Part shown: positions 26,157 to 34,712 of the stretch, one piece after another
Layout of the letters: the number at the start of each line of letters is the position of its first letter
Position numbering within the stretch: the first letter of the stretch is position 1
Source: Colimorpha sp045640985
GTDB taxonomy: Bacteria > Bacteroidota > Bacteroidia > Bacteroidales > P3
Direction of reading: 5' to 3'
DNA: 64,000 nt
Assembly: GCA_045640985.1 (NCBI GenBank)
Contig: JAZUFZ010000019.1
Coordinates: 4,739 to 68,738, forward strand
The notes under the pieces: model-generated
What the model saw: the letters and a program-made list of their open reading frames with translations, nothing else
What the model was told of the DNA's origin: nothing
The model's database searches: none
Made by a program: the position numbers and the translations under genes

Positions 26157-28577
26157 ATGGTAGATCAGAACAATAACAATACTCAGATACATGGCACCAC
26201 AAACGAAATATCCATCAAGGATATCTGGTATATCGTACTGGCCAATTGGAAATGGTTTGTGTTAGCAGCCGTTATAGGTATATCAGCAGCCGTATTTTAT
26301 CTTCTTAAAACGCCAAAAGTCTATACAAGAGGGGCTCAACTGATTATCAAGAATGAGCGGCAGGGCGCATCAATGAGCAGGAACGATTTCTCAAACATGG
26401 GACTTCTGCAGGTAAGCTCTGATGTACAGAATGAAGTTTACGCGTTCAAATCGTCTGACTGTATGAAAGAAGTCGTGCTAAGACTTCATGGCGATGTGAA
26501 TTATACTGCTGACGGAAGATTCCAGCCCGTCACATTATACGGAAACAACCAGCCATTGATGGTTTCCTTCATAAACCTTCCCAATACCTGTTCGGGCGCA
26601 ATGGACATCAGAATCAGCGATAAAAACACCTTATCGCTCACGAATTTCGTCTGCAATGGTGAGAAAATCAAAGGGGCACAGATTGACTGCAGGTTTAATG
26701 ATACCACCAATACGCCTCTTGGCGATATTGTTGTTACCCCATTATATAAAGACTTCTCGCAAGCCCCGAAACTCATTCATGTCAGACGCAGCACACTTGC
26801 AAGTGCCACCAACGCTTATCGGGCAAAAATCAATATTGCATTAGCCGACAAGCAAAGCGATGTGATCAATATTTTCGCACAAGACATTTCAATACGCAGA
26901 GCTGAAGACATCATCAATACGCTTATTGATGTCTATAATGAACGATGGGTTGATGACAAGAACCAGATCGCCCGCGCCACATCCGCCTTCATTGACGAAC
27001 GACTGGAGGTTATCCAGAACGAGCTCAGCAATGTCGATGGAAGTATTGCGGGATACAAAAGTGCCAATATGCTTCCTGACGTGAATTCCGCAGCAAGGAT
27101 GTATATGAGCCAGAGTTCAACCCTGTCGCAGCAGATGTTGGAACTCAACAACCAGATCAGCATTGCGAAGTATATCAGGGAATATATGACGGATGCATCA
27201 AAGAAAGACCAACTGATACCTGCCATATCCGGACTGGGAAGTTCAAGTATTGAATCTCAGATAAACGAATACAACAGCAATATGCTGCAACGCATCAACA
27301 TTGTTGCCAATAGCAGTGTAAAGAATGCGTTGGTAGTAAGTTTGGACCGTTCGTTGGACAATATCCGCCAAGCCATCATCGCGTCTATTGATAATCATGT
27401 TTACGTGTTGAATGCACAGATGGAGAACCTTCGTCAGAACGAGAAGAAAGTAAACTCCCGCATTGCTGACAATCCGACACAAGCACGGAATCTGCTTTCT
27501 GCAGAACGCCAACAAGCCGTGAAAGAGTCCCTGTACCTCTTCCTGCTGCAGAAAAGAGAGGAAAACGAACTTTCACAAGCTTTTACAGCCTATAACACAC
27601 GCGTAATCCAGACTCCCAATGGTTCCAACAGCCCGACAGAACCAAGATCCAAGGTAGTCCTGCTTATCGGTTTACTTCTCGGTTTGGCAGTACCCTCCGT
27701 AATTCTTTTCATAAAGGAATCCACGAACACTACGGTTCGCGGTCGCAAAGACTTAGAGAAACTCACCATTCCATTCTTAGGGGAAATTCCATTCCATGGT
27801 GTTGAGCCCAATTCCGCGAACATCAAAAAGAAGATTGCCAAGATTGCCAAAAAGTCAGCATCTGTACGACGTATTGTTGTTGCAGAAGGCAAACGAGATG
27901 TTTCCAATGAGGCATTCCGCGTACTCAGGACCAATCTTGAATTCATGACCCAAGGCGAACCCTGCACAGTATTCCAATCAACCTCTTTCAATGCAGGAAG
28001 CGGCAAGTCATACATCACAATGAATCTGGGTGTATGTATGGCCCTCAAGCATAAGAAAGTGCTGCTTATTGACGGCGACTTGCGCCACGCTTCACTCTCC
28101 ACATTCGTCGGATCCCCACACAAAGGCGTAAGCAACTACCTTAACGGGCAGATAACCAATATAGAAGATATCATCATCAAACACGAACAATCTTCGTTAG
28201 ACATTATTCCAGTAGGTAAGATTCCACCAAACCCGACCGAATTGGTTGGAAACGGTATGTTCCAGCAAATGATTGAACAATTAAGACAGCACTACGATTA
28301 CATCTTCATCGACTGTCCCCCAGTTGATATCGTTGCCGACACACAAATCATAGCCAAGATGGCTGACAGGACGCTCTTCGTCATTAGAACAGGACTTATG
28401 GAACGCAGTATGATCAATGAAGTTCAAGCCATCAGCGATACCGGACGTTTCAACAACATGGTTATCATTCTCAACGGAACCGGCTATGAAAAGGGTAAAT
28501 ACTACTACCACCACGGCTATGGGTACGGTTATGGCTATGGTTACGGATACAGCCACAATTACTACACCGAATCATAA
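26157..28577 (+). CDS. Wzc-like polysaccharide co-polymerase / BY-kinase
   Basis: Inner-membrane tyrosine autokinase of 806 residues controlling chain length and export. The Wzz domain starts after a cytoplasmic tail, with TM1 near residues 35-53 and TM2 near 500-520. The periplasmic part is coiled coil. The BY-kinase has Walker A NAGSGKS (~612-618), Walker A' VLLIDGDLRH and Walker B YIFIDCPPVD. The C-terminal tail is rich in tyrosine: KYYYHHGYGYGYGY and onward, the usual autophosphorylation cluster but here made of Gly-Tyr dipeptides. It begins 23 bp after the Wza-like gene and ends 2 bp before its phosphatase. Confidence 0.95.
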   Translation: MVDQNNNNTQIHGTTNEISIKDIWYIVLANWKWFVLAAVIGISAAVFYLLKTPKVYTRGAQLIIKNERQGASMSRNDFSNMGLLQVSSDVQNEVYAFKSSDCMKEVVLRLHGDVNYTADGRFQPVTLYGNNQPLMVSFINLPNTCSGAMDIRISDKNTLSLTNFVCNGEKIKGAQIDCRFNDTTNTPLGDIVVTPLYKDFSQAPKLIHVRRSTLASATNAYRAKINIALADKQSDVINIFAQDISIRRAEDIINTLIDVYNERWVDDKNQIARATSAFIDERLEVIQNELSNVDGSIAGYKSANMLPDVNSAARMYMSQSSTLSQQMLELNNQISIAKYIREYMTDASKKDQLIPAISGLGSSSIESQINEYNSNMLQRINIVANSSVKNALVVSLDRSLDNIRQAIIASIDNHVYVLNAQMENLRQNEKKVNSRIADNPTQARNLLSAERQQAVKESLYLFLLQKREENELSQAFTAYNTRVIQTPNGSNSPTEPRSKVVLLIGLLLGLAVPSVILFIKESTNTTVRGRKDLEKLTIPFLGEIPFHGVEPNSANIKKKIAKIAKKSASVRRIVVAEGKRDVSNEAFRVLRTNLEFMTQGEPCTVFQSTSFNAGSGKSYITMNLGVCMALKHKKVLLIDGDLRHASLSTFVGSPHKGVSNYLNGQITNIEDIIIKHEQSSLDIIPVGKIPPNPTELVGNGMFQQMIEQLRQHYDYIFIDCPPVDIVADTQIIAKMADRTLFVIRTGLMERSMINEVQAISDTGRFNNMVIILNGTGYEKGKYYYHHGYGYGYGYGYGYSHNYYTES

Positions 28578-28579
28578 AA

Positions 28580-29308
28580 ATGCTATTTTTCAAAAAAAAC
28601 ACAACACTTGCAAAAGCCGACCTACTCAAAGGCATGACTGATTACCACTGCCACATTCTGCCGGATGTGGATGATGGAATAAAACATATTGAACATACAC
28701 TCCAGGTTTTAGCGTATTATGAGCAAATCGGCATTCAGAAAGTCTGGTGTACTCCACATGTGATGGAAGATGTACCAAACACAGCAGCACACCTGAAAGA
28801 ACGCTTTGAAGAGCTTAAAAATGCCTATCACGGAACCATAAAACTGAATCTTGCATCGGAATATATGCTGGACAACGGATTTATGGACTATTTGAACAAC
28901 AGAAAACTGCTTCCCATAGGAGACGACAAGGACATGATACTTGTGGAAACAAGGACATTCAGCGCCCCTCGTAATATGGAATCGATATTCAACCAGATAA
29001 AATCTGCCGGATACTTTCCTCTTTTAGCTCATCCCGAAAGATATATCTACATGAATGAGGACGATTATCAATATTGGAAACGGAACGGCATCAAGTTTCA
29101 GCTCAACATACCATCATTAGCGGGTGTTTACGGAAAGGAAGAAAAGAGAAAAGCTGAGTGGCTCATATCAAACGACATGTATGATTATTATGGTTCCGAT
29201 TTACATAATGCCCACCATATTGCAGAGTCAAAATTCCCATTCAGCGAGTACCCCATCAAGAAGAAAGTGGTTCCACATTTTCGCAAATTGATAGAACAAG
29301 CGCAATAA
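28580..29308 (+). CDS. PHP-type protein-tyrosine phosphatase (CpsB/YwqE-like)
   Basis: Metal-dependent phosphatase of 242 residues that dephosphorylates the BY-kinase tail. PHP motifs are MTDYHCHILPDVDDG near residue 18, CTPHVM near 56, LLAHPERY near 150 and YGSDLHN near 208, giving the His/Asp metal ligands of the CpsB family. It completes the wza-wzc-phosphatase unit. No glycosyltransferases follow, so polymer synthesis genes lie elsewhere. Confidence 0.93.
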   Translation: MLFFKKNTTLAKADLLKGMTDYHCHILPDVDDGIKHIEHTLQVLAYYEQIGIQKVWCTPHVMEDVPNTAAHLKERFEELKNAYHGTIKLNLASEYMLDNGFMDYLNNRKLLPIGDDKDMILVETRTFSAPRNMESIFNQIKSAGYFPLLAHPERYIYMNEDDYQYWKRNGIKFQLNIPSLAGVYGKEEKRKAEWLISNDMYDYYGSDLHNAHHIAESKFPFSEYPIKKKVVPHFRKLIEQAQ

Positions 29309-29338
29309 ATAGCAGAAACATATTTCTACAGCATATAG

Positions 29339-29369
29339 GGAAAGCCGGGAATCTGGCTTTCCTTATTTT
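29339..29369 (+). terminator. Terminator of the polysaccharide export operon
   Basis: Perfect 8-bp stem GGAAAGCC / GGCTTTCC with an 8-nt loop followed by TTATTTT, 30 bp after the phosphatase stop. Confidence 0.75.
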
Positions 29370-29434
29370 GAAATAAATGATTCCAACCCATTGTCGGTAT
29401 GAATCTAAAATTATTCCAGTAATCCTTGGTCCTC

Positions 29435-29476
29435 AGGCTCTGCGTGGTCGCTAAGGCTACACTTGGCGCAGAGCCT
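29435..29476. repeat. REP-like GC-rich hairpin
   Basis: Perfect 10-bp arms AGGCTCTGCG and CGCAGAGCCT around GGTCGCTAAGGCTACACTTGG-like core. It shares layout and core bases with 24689-24723. A second hairpin, CGGCATA...TATGCCG (29533-29563), lies just downstream. Together with the terminator these fill the 323-bp gap 29309-29631. Confidence 0.6.
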
Positions 29477-29631
29477 CTGTCAGAAGCTCCGCTCCGCGTT
29501 AACTCCGGTCTATGTCCCAATATAAAAGACTTCGGCATAATCAAAATATTTTGACTATGCCGAGGTGAGGATATGTCTCTTGTTAAGGAAAGAGATTATT
29601 AACAGATTAATTCATCCAACAGTTATTCTTA

Positions 29632-30987
29632 TTAGAACATATAGCCCATCTTGATATAAAGGTTACTGAACTTGTAGTTGTCCTGCTCATTGAGGGCTGT
29701 TGCCCAGTCAACGCTAAGGACAAAATTATCATTCATAGCCACCTTCAGACCACAACCAGCACTCAAATGTAACGCCTGTGCATCGGATTCAATTCTGATA
29801 TCCGAAATGGTTGCATTGTTCAAGTCGTATGGCTGCAACACTTCACCGCAATCCAGGAAAGGATTGAGTCCGATATAGAAATTCTCTTTCCCAATCTTGA
29901 ATTTAGCCACCTGTAATCTAAACTCAATATTTGCATACGCAAATCCATTAGCGAGAACTCGATTACGCATGATACCACGAACCGAATTTGCGCCGCCGAT
30001 TCCTTCATATATTACGCGCTGCATATAGAGTTGATTGATATAGGTGTTGAGATAGAACGGAGCTTGTCCTGCAACGTTAAGTTGAGTACCCAGACGATAA
30101 GCAAATGTTATCCGGTTTGCGATCGGCAGATAATGTCTCCATGCAGCGTTGAACTTCAAATTATTATAATCAGACAATTCTCCGAAAGCCGCATTATACT
30201 GAAGGAAAGCATCTGCATGTATGCCTTGTGTTGGGTTCTGCTGACGATTACGCGTATCGAAAGTCACACCGCCATGGAGATACGGATGGAAACCGCCGTG
30301 GGCTTCTGCTGCGGAAATAAGACCATCTGCAACATACTTATCATACAAAGTTGTTGCCCCGACGGGGAGCGTATTATCTGGATTTTTAGTGTAACGGTTG
30401 AGCGCCTCGACATCGACAGTTCCAACCGTGTAATTCAAAATACCAAGACCTGCATTCCAATACCAGTGTCCATGGATAGAGCCTTGCAGGTCAGCACACG
30501 CCCGGAAAAGGTCGCGTTGCATCTTATAATAGGCGCGAGTGATATAATCCGCACTTACGTTATCAATGAAATTTGCATCAAAGAAAGTCTGATATCCATT
30601 ATAGCCATAGAAGTCGCACATTTTGTCGGGCATATATGCCACATCTATACTTAAACGATGTTTGGGAATGAGATATTTTGAATCATAACTCAACCGGAAA
30701 AGGCCATAATGGGTGGAAGTTGTTGCGGCCTCTGCATAAAAAGAGTGATAATATTCAGGATAGATATCACCAGATCCAAAATAATATATATTTGTGAGAG
30801 CGCCTAATTGCAGTCCGAGGTCTGCATCGTAACTGAAACTGGGCAAAACTCCGAATGTCCAGCCGGTACGGATATCATTCTGCTGGGCAAAAGCAGAGAG
30901 GCCGCTTCCTGTTAAAACGCCACAAAATGTCAATACGGAAACTATTGAAAGAGCCGATGAGCGTAAACTGATTAAAATCTTTTTCAT
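29632..30987 (-). CDS. Omp85/BamA-TamA-like outer-membrane barrel protein
   Basis: Secreted protein of 451 residues; signal peptide ends at AQ near residue 35. The body is made of amphipathic strands and finishes in YIKMGYMF, an outer-membrane C-terminal signal. The block GGANSVRGI near residue 335 matches the VRGF/Y signature of the Omp85 barrel, with the usual preceding strand and ANIEFR following it. No POTRA repeats are visible, so this is a barrel-only member. Starts 2 bp after the symporter gene. Cargo or ligand unknown. Confidence 0.78.
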   Translation of the reverse strand: MKKILISLRSSALSIVSVLTFCGVLTGSGLSAFAQQNDIRTGWTFGVLPSFSYDADLGLQLGALTNIYYFGSGDIYPEYYHSFYAEAATTSTHYGLFRLSYDSKYLIPKHRLSIDVAYMPDKMCDFYGYNGYQTFFDANFIDNVSADYITRAYYKMQRDLFRACADLQGSIHGHWYWNAGLGILNYTVGTVDVEALNRYTKNPDNTLPVGATTLYDKYVADGLISAAEAHGGFHPYLHGGVTFDTRNRQQNPTQGIHADAFLQYNAAFGELSDYNNLKFNAAWRHYLPIANRITFAYRLGTQLNVAGQAPFYLNTYINQLYMQRVIYEGIGGANSVRGIMRNRVLANGFAYANIEFRLQVAKFKIGKENFYIGLNPFLDCGEVLQPYDLNNATISDIRIESDAQALHLSAGCGLKVAMNDNFVLSVDWATALNEQDNYKFSNLYIKMGYMF

Positions 30988-30989
30988 GA

Positions 30990-32402
30990 TTATTTGCGTT
31001 TTTTGAATATTTTTTTACGGAATATAAATCCTCCATAAATGAGGAAGATTACCAACAACAAGATTAGTGTTACCATGGTATTATGCAGACTTTGTGGCGC
31101 ATATCCCATGAGCAACAGTACGGGGAAACCGAAGAGTATTGCAGTTAGCGTCTGCAACACAAGGTTGTTTGCGGCGGGAGTTTCATATTTGGGGTCAATC
31201 TCACGAAGAAGAATCATACCGTTAGAGGCTGTTCCTGTGAGCATACCAAACATTGAAAAGAAGCCTTCATATTCATAACCAGGATATAGATGTTTTGCAC
31301 AACGGAGTACATAACAAAACGTAACGATAGCGCCCAAAGTACATACGAGCAACAATGGAAGCCAGATATTACGCAAATTGTCGAAACTGATTGCGGCTGT
31401 ACCAGCAACAATCATCACATCAAAACAGAGTCCGCTAATACGGTCCAACATATAGTTATTGATATATTCCCTTTGTATGATTTTCACTTTCTTGAATCGA
31501 TTCATAACCCATTTCACAAATACACCAATCAAAGTACCCCAAAGGAAATTGAACCCCCAAGACATAGGTTTAAGTGTTTTAGTTCCAAAAGTACCTAAGT
31601 CAGCCTTCTCAATGCCATACATCAGAAGAAAAACGAGAAAATACACCAAAAGAACAAGACAAATCTGAACGGTAAGTTTGTCTATGCTTTCCGTGTTGGG
31701 GATTTCATTTTCGGACTCATAGTCGCGAAGAGTATTCACTTCCTTATAATTTTCAGTCTTACGGCGAAGTTTGCCTTTACGGCGAAGGATATTCATATAA
31801 ATAACTCCCACGACACTACCTACGATAAATCCAATTGCAGCAATAGAAAGGCCAAAATCCACACCGGGAAAATGAATTCCTTGACCTGTAGCCCATCCCG
31901 TAAAGATCTGACCAAAATTCAAAGCTTGTCCTGGACCTTGACCATATCCCATAGGCAGCAGCAAACCTGCACTATAGAAAAAGTCTGTTTTATTCCACCA
32001 AATAAACAATGGAATTGTTATCACAAGTCCGCAAATCCCTTGCACAATATAAGAGCTTGCTGTTACCGCACCAGTCTCCACCACTGTCATGGCAGAAGAT
32101 CGGCTTTCAATCTTATTATTTTTAAGAGCCAAGGCAACAAAACCTAAACCTAAAGCATGGTAAGTAATAATCTCCATGGAAGGTTTATGGATAAACGCAT
32201 TAAAATCAGGAATTGATTTCAACAACAGAATGAGCAATCCAGCCAGCAAGGCGGAAGGAATAAGACTTTTACTCAATAGTGGAACTTTGCAGCGGATGAG
32301 GTTGGCAATAAGTAACGATACTGCAATAATAAAGAATTGCACGAGCCACGACCACGCTGTCGGCGTTGCGAATGATGTTACAAGTTGTACGGTTTCTTCC
32401 AT
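30990..32402 (-). CDS. GltS-type sodium/glutamate symporter family protein
   Basis: Polytopic inner-membrane transporter of about 470 residues with 10-12 hydrophobic segments in two inverted halves. Family-like blocks are LPMGYGQGPGQALNFG and MLTGTASNGMILLREIDP, corresponding to the re-entrant loops of GltS. Start placed at 32402 because the upstream in-frame ATG at 32438 would make the -7 box TATTTTTG (32428-32435) coding. Substrate may differ from glutamate. Confidence 0.85.
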   Translation of the reverse strand: MEETVQLVTSFATPTAWSWLVQFFIIAVSLLIANLIRCKVPLLSKSLIPSALLAGLLILLLKSIPDFNAFIHKPSMEIITYHALGLGFVALALKNNKIESRSSAMTVVETGAVTASSYIVQGICGLVITIPLFIWWNKTDFFYSAGLLLPMGYGQGPGQALNFGQIFTGWATGQGIHFPGVDFGLSIAAIGFIVGSVVGVIYMNILRRKGKLRRKTENYKEVNTLRDYESENEIPNTESIDKLTVQICLVLLVYFLVFLLMYGIEKADLGTFGTKTLKPMSWGFNFLWGTLIGVFVKWVMNRFKKVKIIQREYINNYMLDRISGLCFDVMIVAGTAAISFDNLRNIWLPLLLVCTLGAIVTFCYVLRCAKHLYPGYEYEGFFSMFGMLTGTASNGMILLREIDPKYETPAANNLVLQTLTAILFGFPVLLLMGYAPQSLHNTMVTLILLLVIFLIYGGFIFRKKIFKKRK

Positions 32403-32427
32403 ATAAATATATTTAATTAATCCGTTG

Positions 32428-32435
32428 CAAAAATA
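32428..32435 (-). promoter_or_regulatory. -7 box of the GltS-like/barrel operon
   Basis: TATTTTTG on the minus strand, 25 nt upstream of the chosen ATG; it decides the start against the longer frame. Confidence 0.55.
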
Positions 32436-32613
32436 CAAATATTATTTTGCATATACAACATATTTAACAAAATTATATTCTATAGGATGTATGATATATT
32501 GAGAGAAATACATAATGTAAACTATATATCAGAAACTTATATTGATTTGTAGGTTATTAATTGTGAATAGTAAATTTGAAACAATCTAACGCACAAACAA
32601 AAATGCAATAAAA

Positions 32614-32647
32614 AGTGGGGAGGATTTTAACATATATCCTCCCCACT
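32614..32647 (-). terminator. groESL terminator
   Basis: Perfect 11-bp stem AGTGGGGAGGA / TCCTCCCCACT with a 12-nt loop, 35 bp after the groEL stop, followed on the minus strand by TTTATTGCATTTTTG. Confidence 0.8.
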
Positions 32648-32682
32648 GAAGTCTTTGTTGTAAGACCTGTTTCAAATAAATT

Positions 32683-34311
32683 TTAATACATTCCGCCCAT
32701 GCCCGGGTTCATTGCTGGAGCTGCTGGAGTTTCTTCCTTGATGTCACACAATACACATTCGGTAGTCAGAAGCATACCTGCGATTGAGGCGGCATTTTCA
32801 AGAGCTACGCGTGTAACCTTAGCGGGATCAATAACGCCCGTTGCGAAAAGATTTTCAAACTTTTCGGTACGTGCATTATATCCGTAATCACCTTTACCAT
32901 TGCGAACTTCATTCACAATTACACTACCTTCAAGGCCTGCATTTTCCACGATCTGGCGAAGTGGTTCTTCTACAGCACGACGGATAATTTCAACGCCAAG
33001 TTTTTCATCTTGATTTTCAGGAACCACCTGATCGAGTTTCTCGATAGCACGAATAAGTGCGGTACCACCACCTGGGATTATACCTTCTTCAACAGCTGCA
33101 CGAGTTGCATGGAGAGCATCATCGAAACGGTCTTTCTTTTCCTTCATTTCAACTTCGCTGGCTGCTCCGACATAAATCACAGCTACACCACCTGCGAGTT
33201 TGGCGAGACGTTCCTGAAGTTTCTCACGATCATAATCACTGGTAGTTTTCTCAATCTGAGCCTTGATCTGGTTTACACGAGCCTTAATCATCTCACTGTC
33301 ACCTTTTCCGCTTACGATAGTTGTATTGTCCTTATCAATAGATATCTTCTCGCTCTGACCGAGAAGGCTGAGGTCTGCATCTTCAAGTTTGTAACCTTTT
33401 TCTTCACTGATAACAGTACCACCAGTAAGAATTGCGATATCTTCAAGCATTTCCTTACGACGATCGCCGAATCCAGGAGCCTTAACAGCCACAATCTTCA
33501 AACTGCCACGGAGACGGTTTACAACGAGAGTTGCAAGGGCTTCGCTATCCACATCCTCAGCAATAATCAAAAGAGAGCGACCTGTCTGAACAACCTTTTC
33601 AAGAACAGGGAGCAGATCCTTCATTGTTGAGATTTTCTTGTCATAAATAAGGATGAACGGAGTGTCGTATGTGCATTCCATCTTCTCAGTATCGGTCACA
33701 AAATAAGGGCTGATATAGCCACGATCGAACTGCATACCTTCAACAACCTTAACGGTGGTATCGATACCTTTTGCGTCTTCAATGGTAATCACACCATCCT
33801 TGGTAACTTTCTCCATAGCTTCTGCGATAATGTCACCAATATTGGCATCATTGTTTGCGCTGATGGTAGCCACCTGACGGATTTTCTTAATATCACCACC
33901 CACTTCCTGTGCCTGGGCCTTGATATCCTTTACAATAACAGCAACAGCTTTATCAATACCGCGTTTCAGGTCCATTGGATTAGCACCTGCTGTAACGTTT
34001 CTCAAACCAGTATTCACGATTGACTGAGCCAGAACGGTAGCAGTAGTAGTACCATCACCAGCCTGATCATTAGTCTTGGAGGCAACTTCTTTTACCATCT
34101 GGGCACCCATATTCTCGATGCCATCTTCAAGTTCAATTTCTTTTGCCACGGTTACACCATCCTTGGTAACATGAGGAGCACCGAATTTTTTATCGATAAC
34201 CACATTACGGCCTTTAGGTCCGAGAGTAACTTTTACTGCGTTAGCCAATGCATCAACACCTTTGCGAAGTTGTTCGCGAGCGTCATTATTGAAAACTATT
34301 TCTTTTGCCAT
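32683..34311 (-). CDS. groEL: Chaperonin GroEL
   Basis: 60-kDa chaperonin of 542 residues that folds proteins in an ATP-driven ring with GroES. Conserved blocks: VTLGPKGRNVV, DGTTTATVLA, RGYISPYFV, GAASEVEMKEKK, VEEGIIPGGGTAL. It ends in the flexible GMGGMY tail, shorter than the GGM repeats of E. coli. Starts 23 bp after groES. Confidence 0.99.
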   Translation of the reverse strand: MAKEIVFNNDAREQLRKGVDALANAVKVTLGPKGRNVVIDKKFGAPHVTKDGVTVAKEIELEDGIENMGAQMVKEVASKTNDQAGDGTTTATVLAQSIVNTGLRNVTAGANPMDLKRGIDKAVAVIVKDIKAQAQEVGGDIKKIRQVATISANNDANIGDIIAEAMEKVTKDGVITIEDAKGIDTTVKVVEGMQFDRGYISPYFVTDTEKMECTYDTPFILIYDKKISTMKDLLPVLEKVVQTGRSLLIIAEDVDSEALATLVVNRLRGSLKIVAVKAPGFGDRRKEMLEDIAILTGGTVISEEKGYKLEDADLSLLGQSEKISIDKDNTTIVSGKGDSEMIKARVNQIKAQIEKTTSDYDREKLQERLAKLAGGVAVIYVGAASEVEMKEKKDRFDDALHATRAAVEEGIIPGGGTALIRAIEKLDQVVPENQDEKLGVEIIRRAVEEPLRQIVENAGLEGSVIVNEVRNGKGDYGYNARTEKFENLFATGVIDPAKVTRVALENAASIAGMLLTTECVLCDIKEETPAAPAMNPGMGGMY

Positions 34312-34334
34312 GATAAATCAAAATAAAGGGTTAA

Positions 34335-34604
34335 TTAGATAATAGCGTAAATATCGCTTTCTTTCATAATCATATAAGTCGTGCCTTCTATAGCGATTTC
34401 TGTTCCGCTATATTTACCATAAAGCACCTGATCGCCAACTTTTACTGTCATCTCATGATCTTTGGTACCTTTACCAACTGCAACAACAGTACCGCGTTGG
34501 GGTTTTTCTTTTGCGGTGTCGGGAATAATGATTCCGCTTGCTGTTTTCTGCTCAGCCTCTGCCGGCTGGATAAGAACTCTGTCTGCTAATGGTTGAATGT
34601 TCAT
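34335..34604 (-). CDS. groES: Co-chaperonin GroES
   Basis: Ten-kDa lid of the chaperonin, 89 residues. Contains the mobile loop EQKTASGIIIPDTAKEKPQ and the C-terminal strand YMIMKESDIYAII. First gene of the groESL operon. No CIRCE element is present upstream; instead TGCCA/TGACA boxes occur at 34659-34692. Confidence 0.99.
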   Translation of the reverse strand: MNIQPLADRVLIQPAEAEQKTASGIIIPDTAKEKPQRGTVVAVGKGTKDHEMTVKVGDQVLYGKYSGTEIAIEGTTYMIMKESDIYAII

Positions 34605-34658
34605 AATATTGTATTTTTAGTTATTTATCAATTTTCAATTATGGTATATCAAAATGTG

Positions 34659-34692
34659 TGCCAAACTGCCAAAACTGACAATTGTTATGACA
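34659..34692 (-). promoter_or_regulatory. TGNCA box array upstream of groES
   Basis: Four pentamers on the plus strand (TGCCA 34659, TGCCA 34667, TGACA 34676, TGACA 34688) spaced 8, 9 and 12 bp. On the minus strand the gene-proximal box reads TTTGGCACACATTTTGAT, loosely like a -24/-12 (sigma-54) promoter. A similar array precedes the operon starting at 41146. Confidence 0.4.
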
Positions 34693-34712
34693 CACGAACT
34701 AAGCATTACCAA

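Noticed and set aside
34605..34712. CIRCE heat-shock operator upstream of groES
   Set aside because: No TTAGCACTC-N9-GAGTGCTAA or close match is present.
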